Shown: positions 16,591 through 24,126, counted from the stretch's first letter. The stretch: DNA of 64,000 bases from Palaeococcus ferrophilus DSM 13482 (GCF_000966265.1 NZ_LANF01000004.1:62001-126000); one strand, 5' to 3'. Notes: generated by a model from the sequence alone, not told the origin. Numbers and translations: made by a program.

Positions 16591-17325
16591 TCAAAGGACG
16601 TTCATCAGCGTTTTGAGCGCTATCAGGTAGAGGATAACCCCGATTACTTTTTTTACCTGCTCAGAGCTCATTTTGAAGTGCATCAAATGGGTTCCAATCC
16701 AGCCGCCGGCTATGGCCGGGATGGAAACCCACAGGAGCAGCCTCCAGTCGAGTGTTCCCATCCCCCAGTAGGTCAGGAAGCCGCTGAGTGAGGAGAAGAA
16801 GACAACGAGAGCAGTTGTGGCGGCGACCTTCTTGGGCTCGTAGCCGAGCATTATGAGCGCGGGGCTTATTATCCCGCCGCCGCCAACACCAAGGAGACCC
16901 CCGAGGAAGCCTGCTATTCCCCCAATGATCGAGCCCTCAACGATGTGGTTCCCGTCCTTCGGCCTCCTTCTCGGCCTGAAGAAAATCATCATCGTCCCAG
17001 AATAGAGCAGAAAAGCCACGAAGACCCAGAGAACGTAGACCTTGGGGATGAACTTGCCGACGTAGGCTCCAACCGGGGCCATGGCCGTCGCGACTATTAA
17101 AATCGGCAGACCGAAGCGGTGGTCGAGCTTGCCGTGCCTGAGGTTCTTGAGCGTTGCCGAGAGCATCGAGAGAGTGTTTATGAACAGCCCGGTGGGCTTG
17201 GCGGTCATAAGGGGCACTCCAAGCCAGCTCATCGTAGGAACTATGGCTATGGCGCTTCCGACCCCACCGATTGAGAAGACGATGCTGAGGATGAAGGATA
17301 TGAGCGCGAGCTCTGGATAGTTCAT
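16591..17325 (-). CDS. TauE/SafE-family sulfite/organosulfonate exporter
   Basis: 244 residues with eight predicted membrane segments in two halves. The repeats GGVGSAIAIVPTMSWLGVP and GVGGGGIISPALIMLGYEP are the family hallmark. Substrates in the family are sulfite, sulfoacetate or other anionic sulfur compounds. The ATG at 17325 follows GAGGTGAACCTA. Its promoter carries a motif also found before the membrane protein at 17987. It probably forms an operon with the NifX-like gene. Confidence 0.88.
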   Translation of the reverse strand: MNYPELALISFILSIVFSIGGVGSAIAIVPTMSWLGVPLMTAKPTGLFINTLSMLSATLKNLRHGKLDHRFGLPILIVATAMAPVGAYVGKFIPKVYVLWVFVAFLLYSGTMMIFFRPRRRPKDGNHIVEGSIIGGIAGFLGGLLGVGGGGIISPALIMLGYEPKKVAATTALVVFFSSLSGFLTYWGMGTLDWRLLLWVSIPAIAGGWIGTHLMHFKMSSEQVKKVIGVILYLIALKTLMNVL

Positions 17326-17370
17326 TAGGTTCACCTCACTTTATTGTGTCCATCGAATGAAGGAATGGTC

Positions 17371-17408
17371 ATTTAAAAAGATTTTGATGTGTCAGACGAT
17401 TCCGATGT
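17371..17408 (-). promoter_or_regulatory. TauE promoter with upstream regulatory motif
   Basis: On the minus strand, ACATCGGAATCGTCTGACACATC (17386-17408) ends five bases before a TATA-like CTTTTTAAAT (17371-17380). The shared parts with 18410-18432 are ATC.GAA and CTGACA.ATC. The TATA region CAAAATCTTTTTAAAT is repeated in front of the regulator gene at 17921. Confidence 0.5.
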
Positions 17409-17444
17409 TTCGAAGACCGAAACCTGAGGGGGTAGAAACTGGGG

Positions 17445-17921
17445 TTAACGGTTTTCAATACAGTCGCTCTCTTCTTCCTCGAGCTCTATTATCCTCTCGA
17501 GAACGCACTCGAGAACGGAGAGGTCCGCGAGTATGCCATCAAAGCGCGACTTTGCTCCCTCAGAATTAGAGCTTTCGGCCAGGTGGCCGACTATCTCCTT
17601 CAGTGGCCGGACCTCGCGCTCCAGAATGTCCTTTGGTTGCTGCAGGAACTTCTCAAGGAACGCGGGTACGGCGGAGAAGTACTTAGTTTTCCCCTCCTTA
17701 CGGTAGGTAACGAGGTAATCCCTCGCGAGCCGGGAGAGGGACACGGAAACGGAAGACCTGCTCAGACCCGCCTTTTCGGCCAGTTCGGATATCGTAAGGG
17801 GTCTATCGCTCAGGAGGAGATAGGCGTATATCTTGCCGTCCGTGTGGGTGTACCCCCACCTGCTCATCAGCTGTGTAACAATTTCAACGAATCTTTTGGA
17901 TTCCTTCGTTGGGACGCTCAT
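17445..17921 (-). CDS. GbsR/MarR-like winged-helix regulator
   Basis: 158 residues from ATG 17921, which follows GAGAGGTG. The wHTH reads LTISELAEKAGLSRSSVSVSLSRLARDYLV (about residues 43-72), followed by the wing and a C-terminal coiled helix as in GbsR-type regulators. It sits between TauE/SafE and a small membrane protein on the same strand. Both neighbours have a similar motif upstream of their TATA box, so they are good candidate targets. The effector is not known. Confidence 0.83.
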   Translation of the reverse strand: MSVPTKESKRFVEIVTQLMSRWGYTHTDGKIYAYLLLSDRPLTISELAEKAGLSRSSVSVSLSRLARDYLVTYRKEGKTKYFSAVPAFLEKFLQQPKDILEREVRPLKEIVGHLAESSNSEGAKSRFDGILADLSVLECVLERIIELEEEESDCIENR

Positions 17922-17944
17922 CACCTCTCCCCCAAGAACACGCC

Positions 17945-17985
17945 TTCAAAATCATAAAAGAAAAAAGATTTAAAAAGATTTTGAA
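17945..17985. promoter_or_regulatory. Inverted repeat around the regulator promoter
   Basis: TTCAAAATCAT (from 17944) and GATTTTGAA (ending near 17982) form an inverted repeat that brackets the minus-strand TATA-like CTTTTTAAATC. This may be an autoregulatory site, distinct from the CTGACA-type motif of the neighbours. Confidence 0.4.
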
Positions 17986-17986
17986 A

Positions 17987-18346
17987 TCATGCGGCGGTTC
18001 TGCGCGAGGATGCACTGGAAGTGGAGACCCGGCCAACGGCTATCATGGCTCCGCCGATAAGTGAAATCCACGCACCGAGAGTCCAGAAGCCGCCATCGAA
18101 GGGCATGGTTATCAGGGCGAGCAGTGCGACCGTCCATCCAATCATGCTCTTGTTGCTCCTGTAGTAATACGCTATCGCCATGATGGTAAGGCTTAGTATT
18201 ATCTCAACCCAGCCCACTGTGCCCACGCTTCCGTAGTGCCAGCCGTAGAATGTTTTGTTTGCCAGCACCATTATTCCGTCTGTCAGTATAACCAGCGCGC
18301 CCAAAATGGCGGTCCACATGCCGGTTTTTGCAGAGACCATTTCCAT
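17987..18346 (-). CDS. Small four-segment membrane protein
   Basis: 119 residues with four hydrophobic helices and a Ser/Arg/Ala-rich cytoplasmic tail. It starts at ATG 18346 or 18340 after AGGAGGCG. Trp/Gly-rich loops such as FYGWHYGSVGTVGWVE lie between helices. I do not recognise a characterised family. Position and promoter motif suggest it belongs to the regulon of the GbsR/MarR-like gene next to it. Confidence 0.75.
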   Translation of the reverse strand: MEMVSAKTGMWTAILGALVILTDGIMVLANKTFYGWHYGSVGTVGWVEIILSLTIMAIAYYYRSNKSMIGWTVALLALITMPFDGGFWTLGAWISLIGGAMIAVGRVSTSSASSRRTAA

Positions 18347-18390
18347 CGCCTCCTAAAGGTTGTCAATTCTGGGTTCTCGCAATACTATTT

Positions 18391-18432
18391 AAATTTTTCG
18401 GTTATATCGGATATGTCAGTTATTTCTGATAC
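18391..18432 (-). promoter_or_regulatory. Promoter of the small membrane protein with regulatory motif
   Basis: On the minus strand, GTATCAGAAATAACTGACATATC (18410-18432) lies 15 bases before TATA-like AAATTTAAATAG. It matches 15 of 23 positions with the motif before TauE. The spacing to TATA differs by about ten bases, one helical turn. It also forms an imperfect palindrome (TATCAG ... CTGACATA). Confidence 0.5.
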
Positions 18433-18540
18433 ATCGCAATGGAAAACTTGTAAGGGGATGAATCCATAGAAAATTAGGTGGAAAATAACGAGAGAAACAC
18501 CCTCTAGGTAAAAACCCCAAAATCCCCTTTGGAGGCCATT

Positions 18541-18681
18541 TGGGAGCCATTTCATAGAACGACTAACTACCCACCCCCAGAGGTCAGCTGGGTTGATGGG
18601 AGCGTTGTCATGCGCAAACCTGGCCCCTACGTGCCGGGTTACTACAAGGCTGTTGAGAAGAGGCTCTTGGACTACCTCTAA
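18541..18681 (+). pseudogene. Possible 3' remnant of a lost gene
   Basis: An open frame without its own start region reads WEPFHRTTNYPPPEVSWVDG, passes an ATG at 18610, and ends ... GYYKAVEKRLLDYL at TAA 18679-18681. The composition looks protein-coding, but no ribosome binding site or full domain is present. I cannot name the parent family. It sits beside a second remnant-bearing locus, which suggests past deletion here. Confidence 0.35.
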
Positions 18682-18836
18682 AGAGCAAAGTTCATGCCTG
18701 ACCCGGCCAGTTGGCCATTTAAAAGCCTCTGGATGGTATGTACTTGCCCCCGCGCCCCATTATATGCAATTTTCTGTTTTCTGAACCCCTTTTTCTTCCC
18801 TCCTCGCTGTCCAAACGCACGCCTTTGTACTGAAAA

Positions 18837-18887
18837 AACTTATATGTCAAATCCTGAATCCATCATATTGTACTAAAAGTACAATAT
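18837..18887 (+). promoter_or_regulatory. Promoter and perfect palindromic operator of the sugar locus
   Basis: ATATTGTACT (18865-18874) and AGTACAATAT (18878-18887) form a perfect ten-base inverted repeat around AAA. A TATA-like ACTTATATG lies at about 18838-18846, so the palindrome covers the expected transcription start, a repressor position. The TrmB-like protein encoded at 21226 is the natural candidate to bind it. The site differs from the published TrmBL1 motif TATCAC-N5-GTGATA. Confidence 0.6.
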
Positions 18888-18922
18888 TATTGGCGGTCTA
18901 TTAGGAGAAGCGGAGTACCTCA

Positions 18923-19144
18923 ATGACGAGAGGGAAAGTTACCACGAAATATGTAGTAGTGCGGATGAAAGAAGTAGGGAGCTGGTTAGTTCGTGACACT
19001 TCCCTCGGGAGATTGCGGAATTCCAAAGACTCTACTTACATATCCGACCATTGGCTCCATGTTTCATCTGGTGAAACTCAAAATTTACTCATCGGCCAGA
19101 GGTACTACATCAAAGGTATTGCCACGACAGGAGTTAAGGGGTGA
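18923..19144 (+). CDS. Small hypothetical protein ahead of the glycosyltransferase
   Basis: 73 residues starting at ATG 18923, seven bases after GGAG. Its TGA lies inside the ribosome binding site of the next gene, which suggests translational coupling. The sequence is basic with beta-strand-like stretches (TKYVVVRMKEV, LLIGQRYYIKGI). No homologue comes to mind. It could be a leader peptide rather than a functional protein. Confidence 0.4.
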   Translation: MTRGKVTTKYVVVRMKEVGSWLVRDTSLGRLRNSKDSTYISDHWLHVSSGETQNLLIGQRYYIKGIATTGVKG

Positions 19145-19150
19145 TGCGTG

Positions 19151-20353
19151 ATGAAGGTTGCCATGATAACCCCCCACGGTGACCCGCTCGGAAAGCTCGG
19201 CGAACCCGACACGGGCGGGCAGTGTGTTTACGTCAAGGAGCTCAGCAAACACCTCGGAAAGCTCGGAGTTAAAGTGGACATATTCACGAGGCAGAGAGGC
19301 GGAAGAAAGGAGATAGAGCACATAAACGATAACGTCAGGGTCATCAGGGTAGAATGCGGGCCCAAAGGATTCATCCCCAAGGAGAAGCTTATGCCCTACC
19401 TCCCGGAGTTCACGGACAGGGTCTCGGAGTACTTCGAGAGGGAAGCTTATGACATCATTCACACCCACTACTGGGACGGAGGCTTCGTGGGGATGGAGCT
19501 CAAGAAGCGCCACGGGGCCAAGATGGTGCACACCTCCCACTCGCTCGGGATACTAAAGGCGAAGGCCTTAGGCGACTTCGAGCCCTATAAAGAGAGGATA
19601 GAGCTTGAGAAGAAAATCTATGAGACGAGCGACGCTATAGTGGCAACGACCGAGATTGAGAAGAACGACATAGCGACTCTCTACGAAATACCGAGAGAAA
19701 AAATCCACGTGATTCCCATAGGGGTGGACACAACATTCTACAGGCCGATGGGGGAGAAGGGAGAGCTGAAGGGGGAGCTCGGTCTCCCGGACGTCCCGCT
19801 GGTGTTTGCGCTCGCAAGGCTCGACCCGAGGAAGGGGCTCGACCTCCTCATAAAGAGCGTCCCCTACATAAGGGAATACTACTCGGGGGACTTCCTCGTG
19901 CTCATAAGCACGGGCACCGGGGCGAAGGAAGAGGAGAAGGAGATGAACAAGCTCCTGAGCCTTATCGAGGGCCTCAGGGTGAAGGAGCACGTCAAGATAA
20001 TCCCCGCCATAGAGCCCATCACTATGGTTCCCAGGTACTACTCCGCGGCGGACGTCTTCGTATTGCCTTCCCCTTACGAGCCCTTCGGGATAGTTATGCT
20101 CGAGGCAATGGCATGCAAGGCCCCCATAGTCGCCACCAAGTTCGGCGGCCCGGCGGAGGTTCTCCAGGACGGCTACGACGGCTTTCTCGTTGACCCAAAG
20201 GACTCGAGGGAGATGGGAAGAAAGATAGCGTTCCTCCTTGAGGATGAGGCGCTTAGGAGGATATTCGCGGAGAGGGAATACAGGAAGGTCGCCGGGAAGT
20301 ACTCGTGGGACAGCGTGGCCAGGGAGATGCGGGACCTCTATGAACTACTGTGA
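19151..20353 (+). CDS. GT4 glycosyltransferase, sucrose-phosphate-synthase-like
   Basis: 400 residues in a GT-B fold. The N-terminal DTGGQCVYVKEL motif is typical of sucrose synthase and sucrose-phosphate synthase relatives, and the C-terminal donor site reads SPYEPFGIVMLEAMA. The enzyme would join a nucleotide sugar to a sugar or sugar phosphate in the cytoplasm. The ATG at 19151 follows GGGGTGATGC. It is followed by a PfkB kinase and a TrmB-like regulator. It does not resemble TreT at the N-terminus. Product unknown: sucrose-like, mannosylfructose-like or another glycoside. Confidence 0.83.
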   Translation: MKVAMITPHGDPLGKLGEPDTGGQCVYVKELSKHLGKLGVKVDIFTRQRGGRKEIEHINDNVRVIRVECGPKGFIPKEKLMPYLPEFTDRVSEYFEREAYDIIHTHYWDGGFVGMELKKRHGAKMVHTSHSLGILKAKALGDFEPYKERIELEKKIYETSDAIVATTEIEKNDIATLYEIPREKIHVIPIGVDTTFYRPMGEKGELKGELGLPDVPLVFALARLDPRKGLDLLIKSVPYIREYYSGDFLVLISTGTGAKEEEKEMNKLLSLIEGLRVKEHVKIIPAIEPITMVPRYYSAADVFVLPSPYEPFGIVMLEAMACKAPIVATKFGGPAEVLQDGYDGFLVDPKDSREMGRKIAFLLEDEALRRIFAEREYRKVAGKYSWDSVAREMRDLYELL

Positions 20354-20363
20354 GGGAAAAGAG

Positions 20364-21224
20364 ATGCTCGACGTGCTCTCAATAGGGGAGGTGCTTGTTG
20401 ACCTGAAGCTCATAGATAAAAAGCTTAGCATGCATACCGGGGGCTCCTGCCTCAACGTCGCCTTCTACGCCAGCCAGGCGGGGGCGAAAGCATCGTTCAT
20501 AGGCACAATAGGTAACGACTTCCTAGGAACCTACATAAGGAGGGAACTTGAAAGGCTGAACTTCAGACCCGCCCTCTCGGTTACCCACCACAACACCACA
20601 CTGGTGCTGATAAAGACCGAAAAGGAGACCCCAATTCCAATAATCTACAGGGGTGCCGACAGGTTCATAACGCGGGAACTGCTGGAGGAGAAGTGGAAGG
20701 ATGCCAAAATCGTACACACTTCCGCCTTCGCCCTCTCCCTCCCCCCGTCCCAGGAAGCGATACTCGATGCACTCAGGGAGGCCAAAGAGGAAGGGGCCCT
20801 GATCTCCGTTGACCCTAACTACAGGAAGGCGATATGGGAGAGGTGGGGGGCCGACAAAAGGGCCTTGCTGGAGGCCATTTCGCTCGCGGACTTCGTCAAG
20901 CCCTCCATGGACGACGCCAAGGAGCTCTTTGGGAGCAAAGACCCGATAGACGCTCTGCGAAATTTTAAGAGGCTCGGAGCAAAGAACGTCATCCTCAGCA
21001 TGGGAGCAAAGGGCGTCCTCGCATTAATGGAAGAAGGGGAGTACATCCGGGTGCTGGCCAGAAACGCTGACGTCGTTGACCCAACAGGGGCGGGAGATTC
21101 GCTCTTGGGCACGGTTCTGGCGAAGCTCTCCAAGGGGCACGATATGGAAGAGGCTATAAACTCCGGGGTGGAAGTTGCTTCAAGGGTAGTTAGTGAAGAG
21201 GGGACGCTGGTGAAGGTGAGGTAA
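20364..21224 (+). CDS. PfkB/ribokinase-family sugar kinase
   Basis: 286 residues. The N-terminal substrate motif GGSCLNVAFYASQAGAKA and the C-terminal anion-hole DPTGAGDSLLGTV mark the PfkB family; fructokinase or another hexose kinase activity is likely. The ATG at 20364 follows GAGGG just after the GT stop. A long upstream extension in frame overlaps the GT gene and is rejected. It could make the sugar phosphate acceptor used by the glycosyltransferase. Confidence 0.87.
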   Translation: MLDVLSIGEVLVDLKLIDKKLSMHTGGSCLNVAFYASQAGAKASFIGTIGNDFLGTYIRRELERLNFRPALSVTHHNTTLVLIKTEKETPIPIIYRGADRFITRELLEEKWKDAKIVHTSAFALSLPPSQEAILDALREAKEEGALISVDPNYRKAIWERWGADKRALLEAISLADFVKPSMDDAKELFGSKDPIDALRNFKRLGAKNVILSMGAKGVLALMEEGEYIRVLARNADVVDPTGAGDSLLGTVLAKLSKGHDMEEAINSGVEVASRVVSEEGTLVKVR

Positions 21225-21225
21225 G

Positions 21226-22242
21226 GTGGAGAGCCTGCTGGAAAAGCTCAAGAAGTTTGGGTTCACGAAGTACGAGGCCCTGACCTACATAACACTTCTC
21301 GCCCACGGCCCGCTCACGGCCAGGGGGATTTCGCAGAAGGGCCAGATTCCCTACAACAGAACCTACGATGTTTTGACCTCCCTCAAGGAGAGGGGCTTTG
21401 TCGAGGAGCTGGAGGGCAAGGCGAGGACGTTCGTGGCGGTTGAGCCCGAGGTGGCCTTCCACCGCTACAGCAGGTCGTTAAAGGAGCTGGTCGGGGAGAT
21501 CAAAAAGTTCGCAGAGGGTATGAGGATTGAGGATAGGAAGCACGCGATATGGAGGTTCTCCTCCCCGGAGGAGGTTCTCCTGAGTATGAAAAACATGATG
21601 GATGAGACCGGGTTCGAGTTCACGTTGCTGGCTCCGAGTGGCTTCATCCCCAAAGTCGAGGACGGGCTGAAAGGGCTCCTGGAGCGGGGCGCCACAGTAT
21701 CCATCTACACAAACGAAGAGCCTCCCCTAAGGTTAGAGGGCAACCTGTTCGTGAGGATAACGGACAAAATCGGACATATAATAGCCGTGAGGGACACCAA
21801 GGAGGTTCTGGTCTCACCGAGTCTCGTTTTCAACGTTGGCAAGGAGCTACCCTCAGGGTTCAAGTCCAATTTCCCTGAGATAGTCTTCTCGCACTACATA
21901 TACCTCCGCGATATATTCGAGGCTTCGGAGCCACTCGACTACACCCTGAAGGACAGGGGTGAGATAAGGTTCGCAATGTGTTACCACGCCCTTCAGGTCA
22001 TAGAGGGACTGCTCAGAGAGGGGCTTGAGGTGGACGCGGAGGTACATACGTCCTCCGGAGAGGTGCTTGGGGGGAGGGTGGTTGACTTCACCAACACCAA
22101 AATAATAAACAACTTCGTGCTGGAGGCAGGAGAAAGAAGGGTTCTCATCGGCGGGCCTTTTTCAATACTCGAAGAATATGAGGCCATGGGTATAGTCCTC
22201 CGTCCGAAGGGGACTGACAGCAAAAACGTTGCTGGGGAGTGA
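21226..22242 (+). CDS. TrmB-family sugar-responsive transcriptional regulator
   Basis: 338 residues, the same length as TrmB of Thermococcus litoralis. An N-terminal TrmB wHTH (FGFTKYEALTYITLLAHGPLTARGIS, then NRTYDVLTSLKERGFV) precedes a coiled linker and a C-terminal sugar-binding domain ending in GGPFSILEEYEAMGIVL. It starts with GTG at 21226 after GGTGAGG, directly behind the kinase stop. It probably controls the operon it closes, through the palindrome at 18865. Confidence 0.88.
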   Translation: MESLLEKLKKFGFTKYEALTYITLLAHGPLTARGISQKGQIPYNRTYDVLTSLKERGFVEELEGKARTFVAVEPEVAFHRYSRSLKELVGEIKKFAEGMRIEDRKHAIWRFSSPEEVLLSMKNMMDETGFEFTLLAPSGFIPKVEDGLKGLLERGATVSIYTNEEPPLRLEGNLFVRITDKIGHIIAVRDTKEVLVSPSLVFNVGKELPSGFKSNFPEIVFSHYIYLRDIFEASEPLDYTLKDRGEIRFAMCYHALQVIEGLLREGLEVDAEVHTSSGEVLGGRVVDFTNTKIINNFVLEAGERRVLIGGPFSILEEYEAMGIVLRPKGTDSKNVAGE

Positions 22243-22293
22243 TTTGTACGATGCTTTCTTCGCCCGGGTGAAGGTTGTTCACTTGGGTGTTGC

Positions 22294-22419
22294 GATTTGG
22301 CCTTTGTGGGCAAGTTCCCGGCGGAGTCAAGGGTTAAGGAAGGCGAGGAGCTGGACATAGTCTTCGACATGACAAAAGCCCACATATTCGACAGAAAAAT
22401 TGGAAAAGCTGTGTTCTAA
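22294..22419 (+). pseudogene. 3' remnant of a MalK-like sugar ABC transporter ATPase
   Basis: The frame reads DLAFVGKFPAESRVKEGEEL, then a TOBE-type end with FDMTKAHIFDRKIGKAVF and TAA 22417-22419. This is the terminal 41 residues of a MalK/MsmK ATPase; Walker motifs and signature are absent. No start codon or ribosome binding site serves it. In the P. furiosus and T. litoralis TM operon malK follows trmB, the same order as here, so the locus looks like a deleted form of such an operon. Confidence 0.65.
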
Positions 22420-22428
22420 CTTTTTTTA
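22420..22428 (+). terminator. T-run between converging genes
   Basis: CTTTTTTTAA follows the MalK remnant and overlaps the end of arsC. It can stop rightward transcription from the sugar operon. Confidence 0.4.
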
Positions 22429-22875
22429 ATAAACCCAGAGATTTTTTCGGGGGATTATCTCCTCCCTGCTCTTTCCCGCCTTCAAGTCCTCGATGAGCTT
22501 TAGCACACGGCGCTTTATCTCGTCCCTAACTTCCCGGTACTTTTCTATTGGCTGGCCGTAGGGGTCATCGAGTCCCCAGTCCCAGGTCTTTTCGGGCGGA
22601 GCGTAGGGGCACTTGTCGAGGCAGCCCATCGTGATGACGATGTGAGCTTTATCGGCCATCTCCATGGTGTAGAGTTTTGGGTACTGACCGTCCATTGGGA
22701 TGCCGATTTCCTCCATGACCTTCCTCGCGAGGGGGTCTATCTCTTGGGCAGGCTCCGTCCCGGCGCTCATGGCCCTAAACCTCGGGTCGTCGTTGAAGTG
22801 GTTGAAGAACGCTTCCGCCATCTGACTCCTTGCGGAGTTCTTCACGCACACGAAGAGGATAAGCTTCTCCTCCAT
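22426..22875 (-). CDS. arsC: Arsenate reductase ArsC (low-molecular-weight phosphatase family)
   Basis: 149 residues. The P-loop CVKNSAR (Cys10-Arg16) is the CX5R active site, and MGCLDKCP near residue 80 supplies the pair of resolving cysteines used in thioredoxin-coupled ArsC enzymes, here four residues apart. Reduces arsenate to arsenite. The ATG at 22875 follows GGTGGAAAGG. It is divergent from acr3, which would export the product. A TATA-like GATTTAAATCC is present near 22905-22914. Confidence 0.88.
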   Translation of the reverse strand: MEEKLILFVCVKNSARSQMAEAFFNHFNDDPRFRAMSAGTEPAQEIDPLARKVMEEIGIPMDGQYPKLYTMEMADKAHIVITMGCLDKCPYAPPEKTWDWGLDDPYGQPIEKYREVRDEIKRRVLKLIEDLKAGKSREEIIPRKNLWVY

Positions 22876-22996
22876 CCTTTCCACCCTCGGAGGATTAGAA
22901 ACCCGGATTTAAATCATTTGCCGCAGTAGTTTATGTAGGCTATATATATGAAACAAATTTCAGGAATTGTTTAACCTTTGGTTCTAAAAACCCTTT

Positions 22997-23018
22997 TATT
23001 TGAACGTCCCTTCAAATA
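22997..23018. promoter_or_regulatory. Inverted repeat operator before acr3
   Basis: TATTTGAA (22997-23004) and TTCAAATA (23011-23018) form a perfect eight-base inverted repeat with a six-base spacer. It overlaps the TATA-like CCTTTTATTT, so binding would repress acr3. The same half-site is repeated before the BASS gene at 9359. An ArsR-type repressor is the expected ligand. Confidence 0.6.
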
Positions 23019-23031
23019 ATTGGGTGAGAAA

Positions 23032-24126
23032 ATGGCGGAGAAAGGATTGAGCCTCTTCGAAAAATACCTCTCGGTGTGGGTTCTCCTCTGCATAATCGCG
23101 GGGATAGCGATTGGTAAGCTCTTCCCATCAGTACCCCAGGCACTTTCAAAGTTTACCATAGCTAACGTCAACATGCCCATAGCGGTGCTGATATGGGCGA
23201 TGATCTACCCCATGATGGTCAAGGTGGACTTTTCAGCCATAAGGCGCGTCCACAGGGGTCAGATGCTCAAGGGCCTGACCGTCACTTGGGTGACAAACTG
23301 GCTCGTAAAGCCCTTCAGCATGTTCCTCATAAGCTCCTTCTTCATAGGGGCGGTCTTCTCGGCCAGGTTCGGTCTCATTGAACCATCGCTGGCGAAGGAG
23401 TACATAGCGGGTGCGATACTCCTCGGGGCGGCACCTTGCACGGCAATGGTCTTCGTGTGGAGTTATCTGGCCGATGGCGACCCCCTCTACACCCTCGTGC
23501 AGGTGGCAACGAACGACCTCATAATTCTCTTTGCCTTCGCACCCATAGTCGGCTTCCTCATGGGCCTCAACGAGGTGCCCGTCCCTTACGACACGCTCCT
23601 CCTCTCGGTGGTGCTCTTCGTGGTCATTCCGCTGACGGCGGGCTACCTCTCGAGGAGGCACTTCCTCAAAACAAAGGGACCAGAGTGGTTCGAGCGCGAG
23701 TTCCTGCCGAAGCTGAGCACTGTTTCAATAACCGGCCTGCTTCTAACGCTTATACTCCTTTTCTCCTTCCAGGGAGAGATAATCCTCGAGAATCCTCTCC
23801 ACATAGTCCTCATAGCCATTCCACTGACGATACAGACCTACTTCATCTTCGCGATAGCCTACGGGTGGTCGTGGCTCTGGAAGCTCCCGCACAAAGTCGC
23901 CGCTCCTGCTTCATTCATAGGTGCGAGCAACTTCTTTGAGTTAGCGGTAGCGGTTGCGATAGCCCTCTTCGGGCTGGAAAGCGGCGCGGCTCTGGCGACG
24001 GTGGTTGGAGTCCTGGAGGAAGTGTCCATAATGCTGAGCCTTGTGTGGATTGCCAGCAAGACAAGGGGACTGTTCACTGCCAAATTCGAAGCCGGAAGCA
24101 CAATCCCAACGCTTGCTGAGGAGTGA
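23032..24126 (+). CDS. acr3: ACR3-type arsenite efflux transporter
   Basis: 364 residues with ten membrane segments. The TM4 motif LGAAPCTAMVFVWSYLADGD contains the Cys essential in ACR3 proteins, and TM9 reads SFIGASNFFELAVAVAIALFG. Exports arsenite across the cytoplasmic membrane. The ATG at 23032 follows GGGTGAGAAA. Pairing with divergent arsC makes a compact arsenic-resistance locus. Confidence 0.92.
   Translation: MAEKGLSLFEKYLSVWVLLCIIAGIAIGKLFPSVPQALSKFTIANVNMPIAVLIWAMIYPMMVKVDFSAIRRVHRGQMLKGLTVTWVTNWLVKPFSMFLISSFFIGAVFSARFGLIEPSLAKEYIAGAILLGAAPCTAMVFVWSYLADGDPLYTLVQVATNDLIILFAFAPIVGFLMGLNEVPVPYDTLLLSVVLFVVIPLTAGYLSRRHFLKTKGPEWFEREFLPKLSTVSITGLLLTLILLFSFQGEIILENPLHIVLIAIPLTIQTYFIFAIAYGWSWLWKLPHKVAAPASFIGASNFFELAVAVAIALFGLESGAALATVVGVLEEVSIMLSLVWIASKTRGLFTAKFEAGSTIPTLAEE

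Noticed and set aside
20238-20363. Upstream extension of the PfkB kinase
   Set aside because: It overlaps the 3' end of the glycosyltransferase gene out of frame and lacks a binding site; ATG 20364 starts the conserved family sequence.
22245-22293. Extension of the MalK remnant further upstream
   Set aside because: The frame yields no MalK-like residues there, so similarity is claimed only from 22294.
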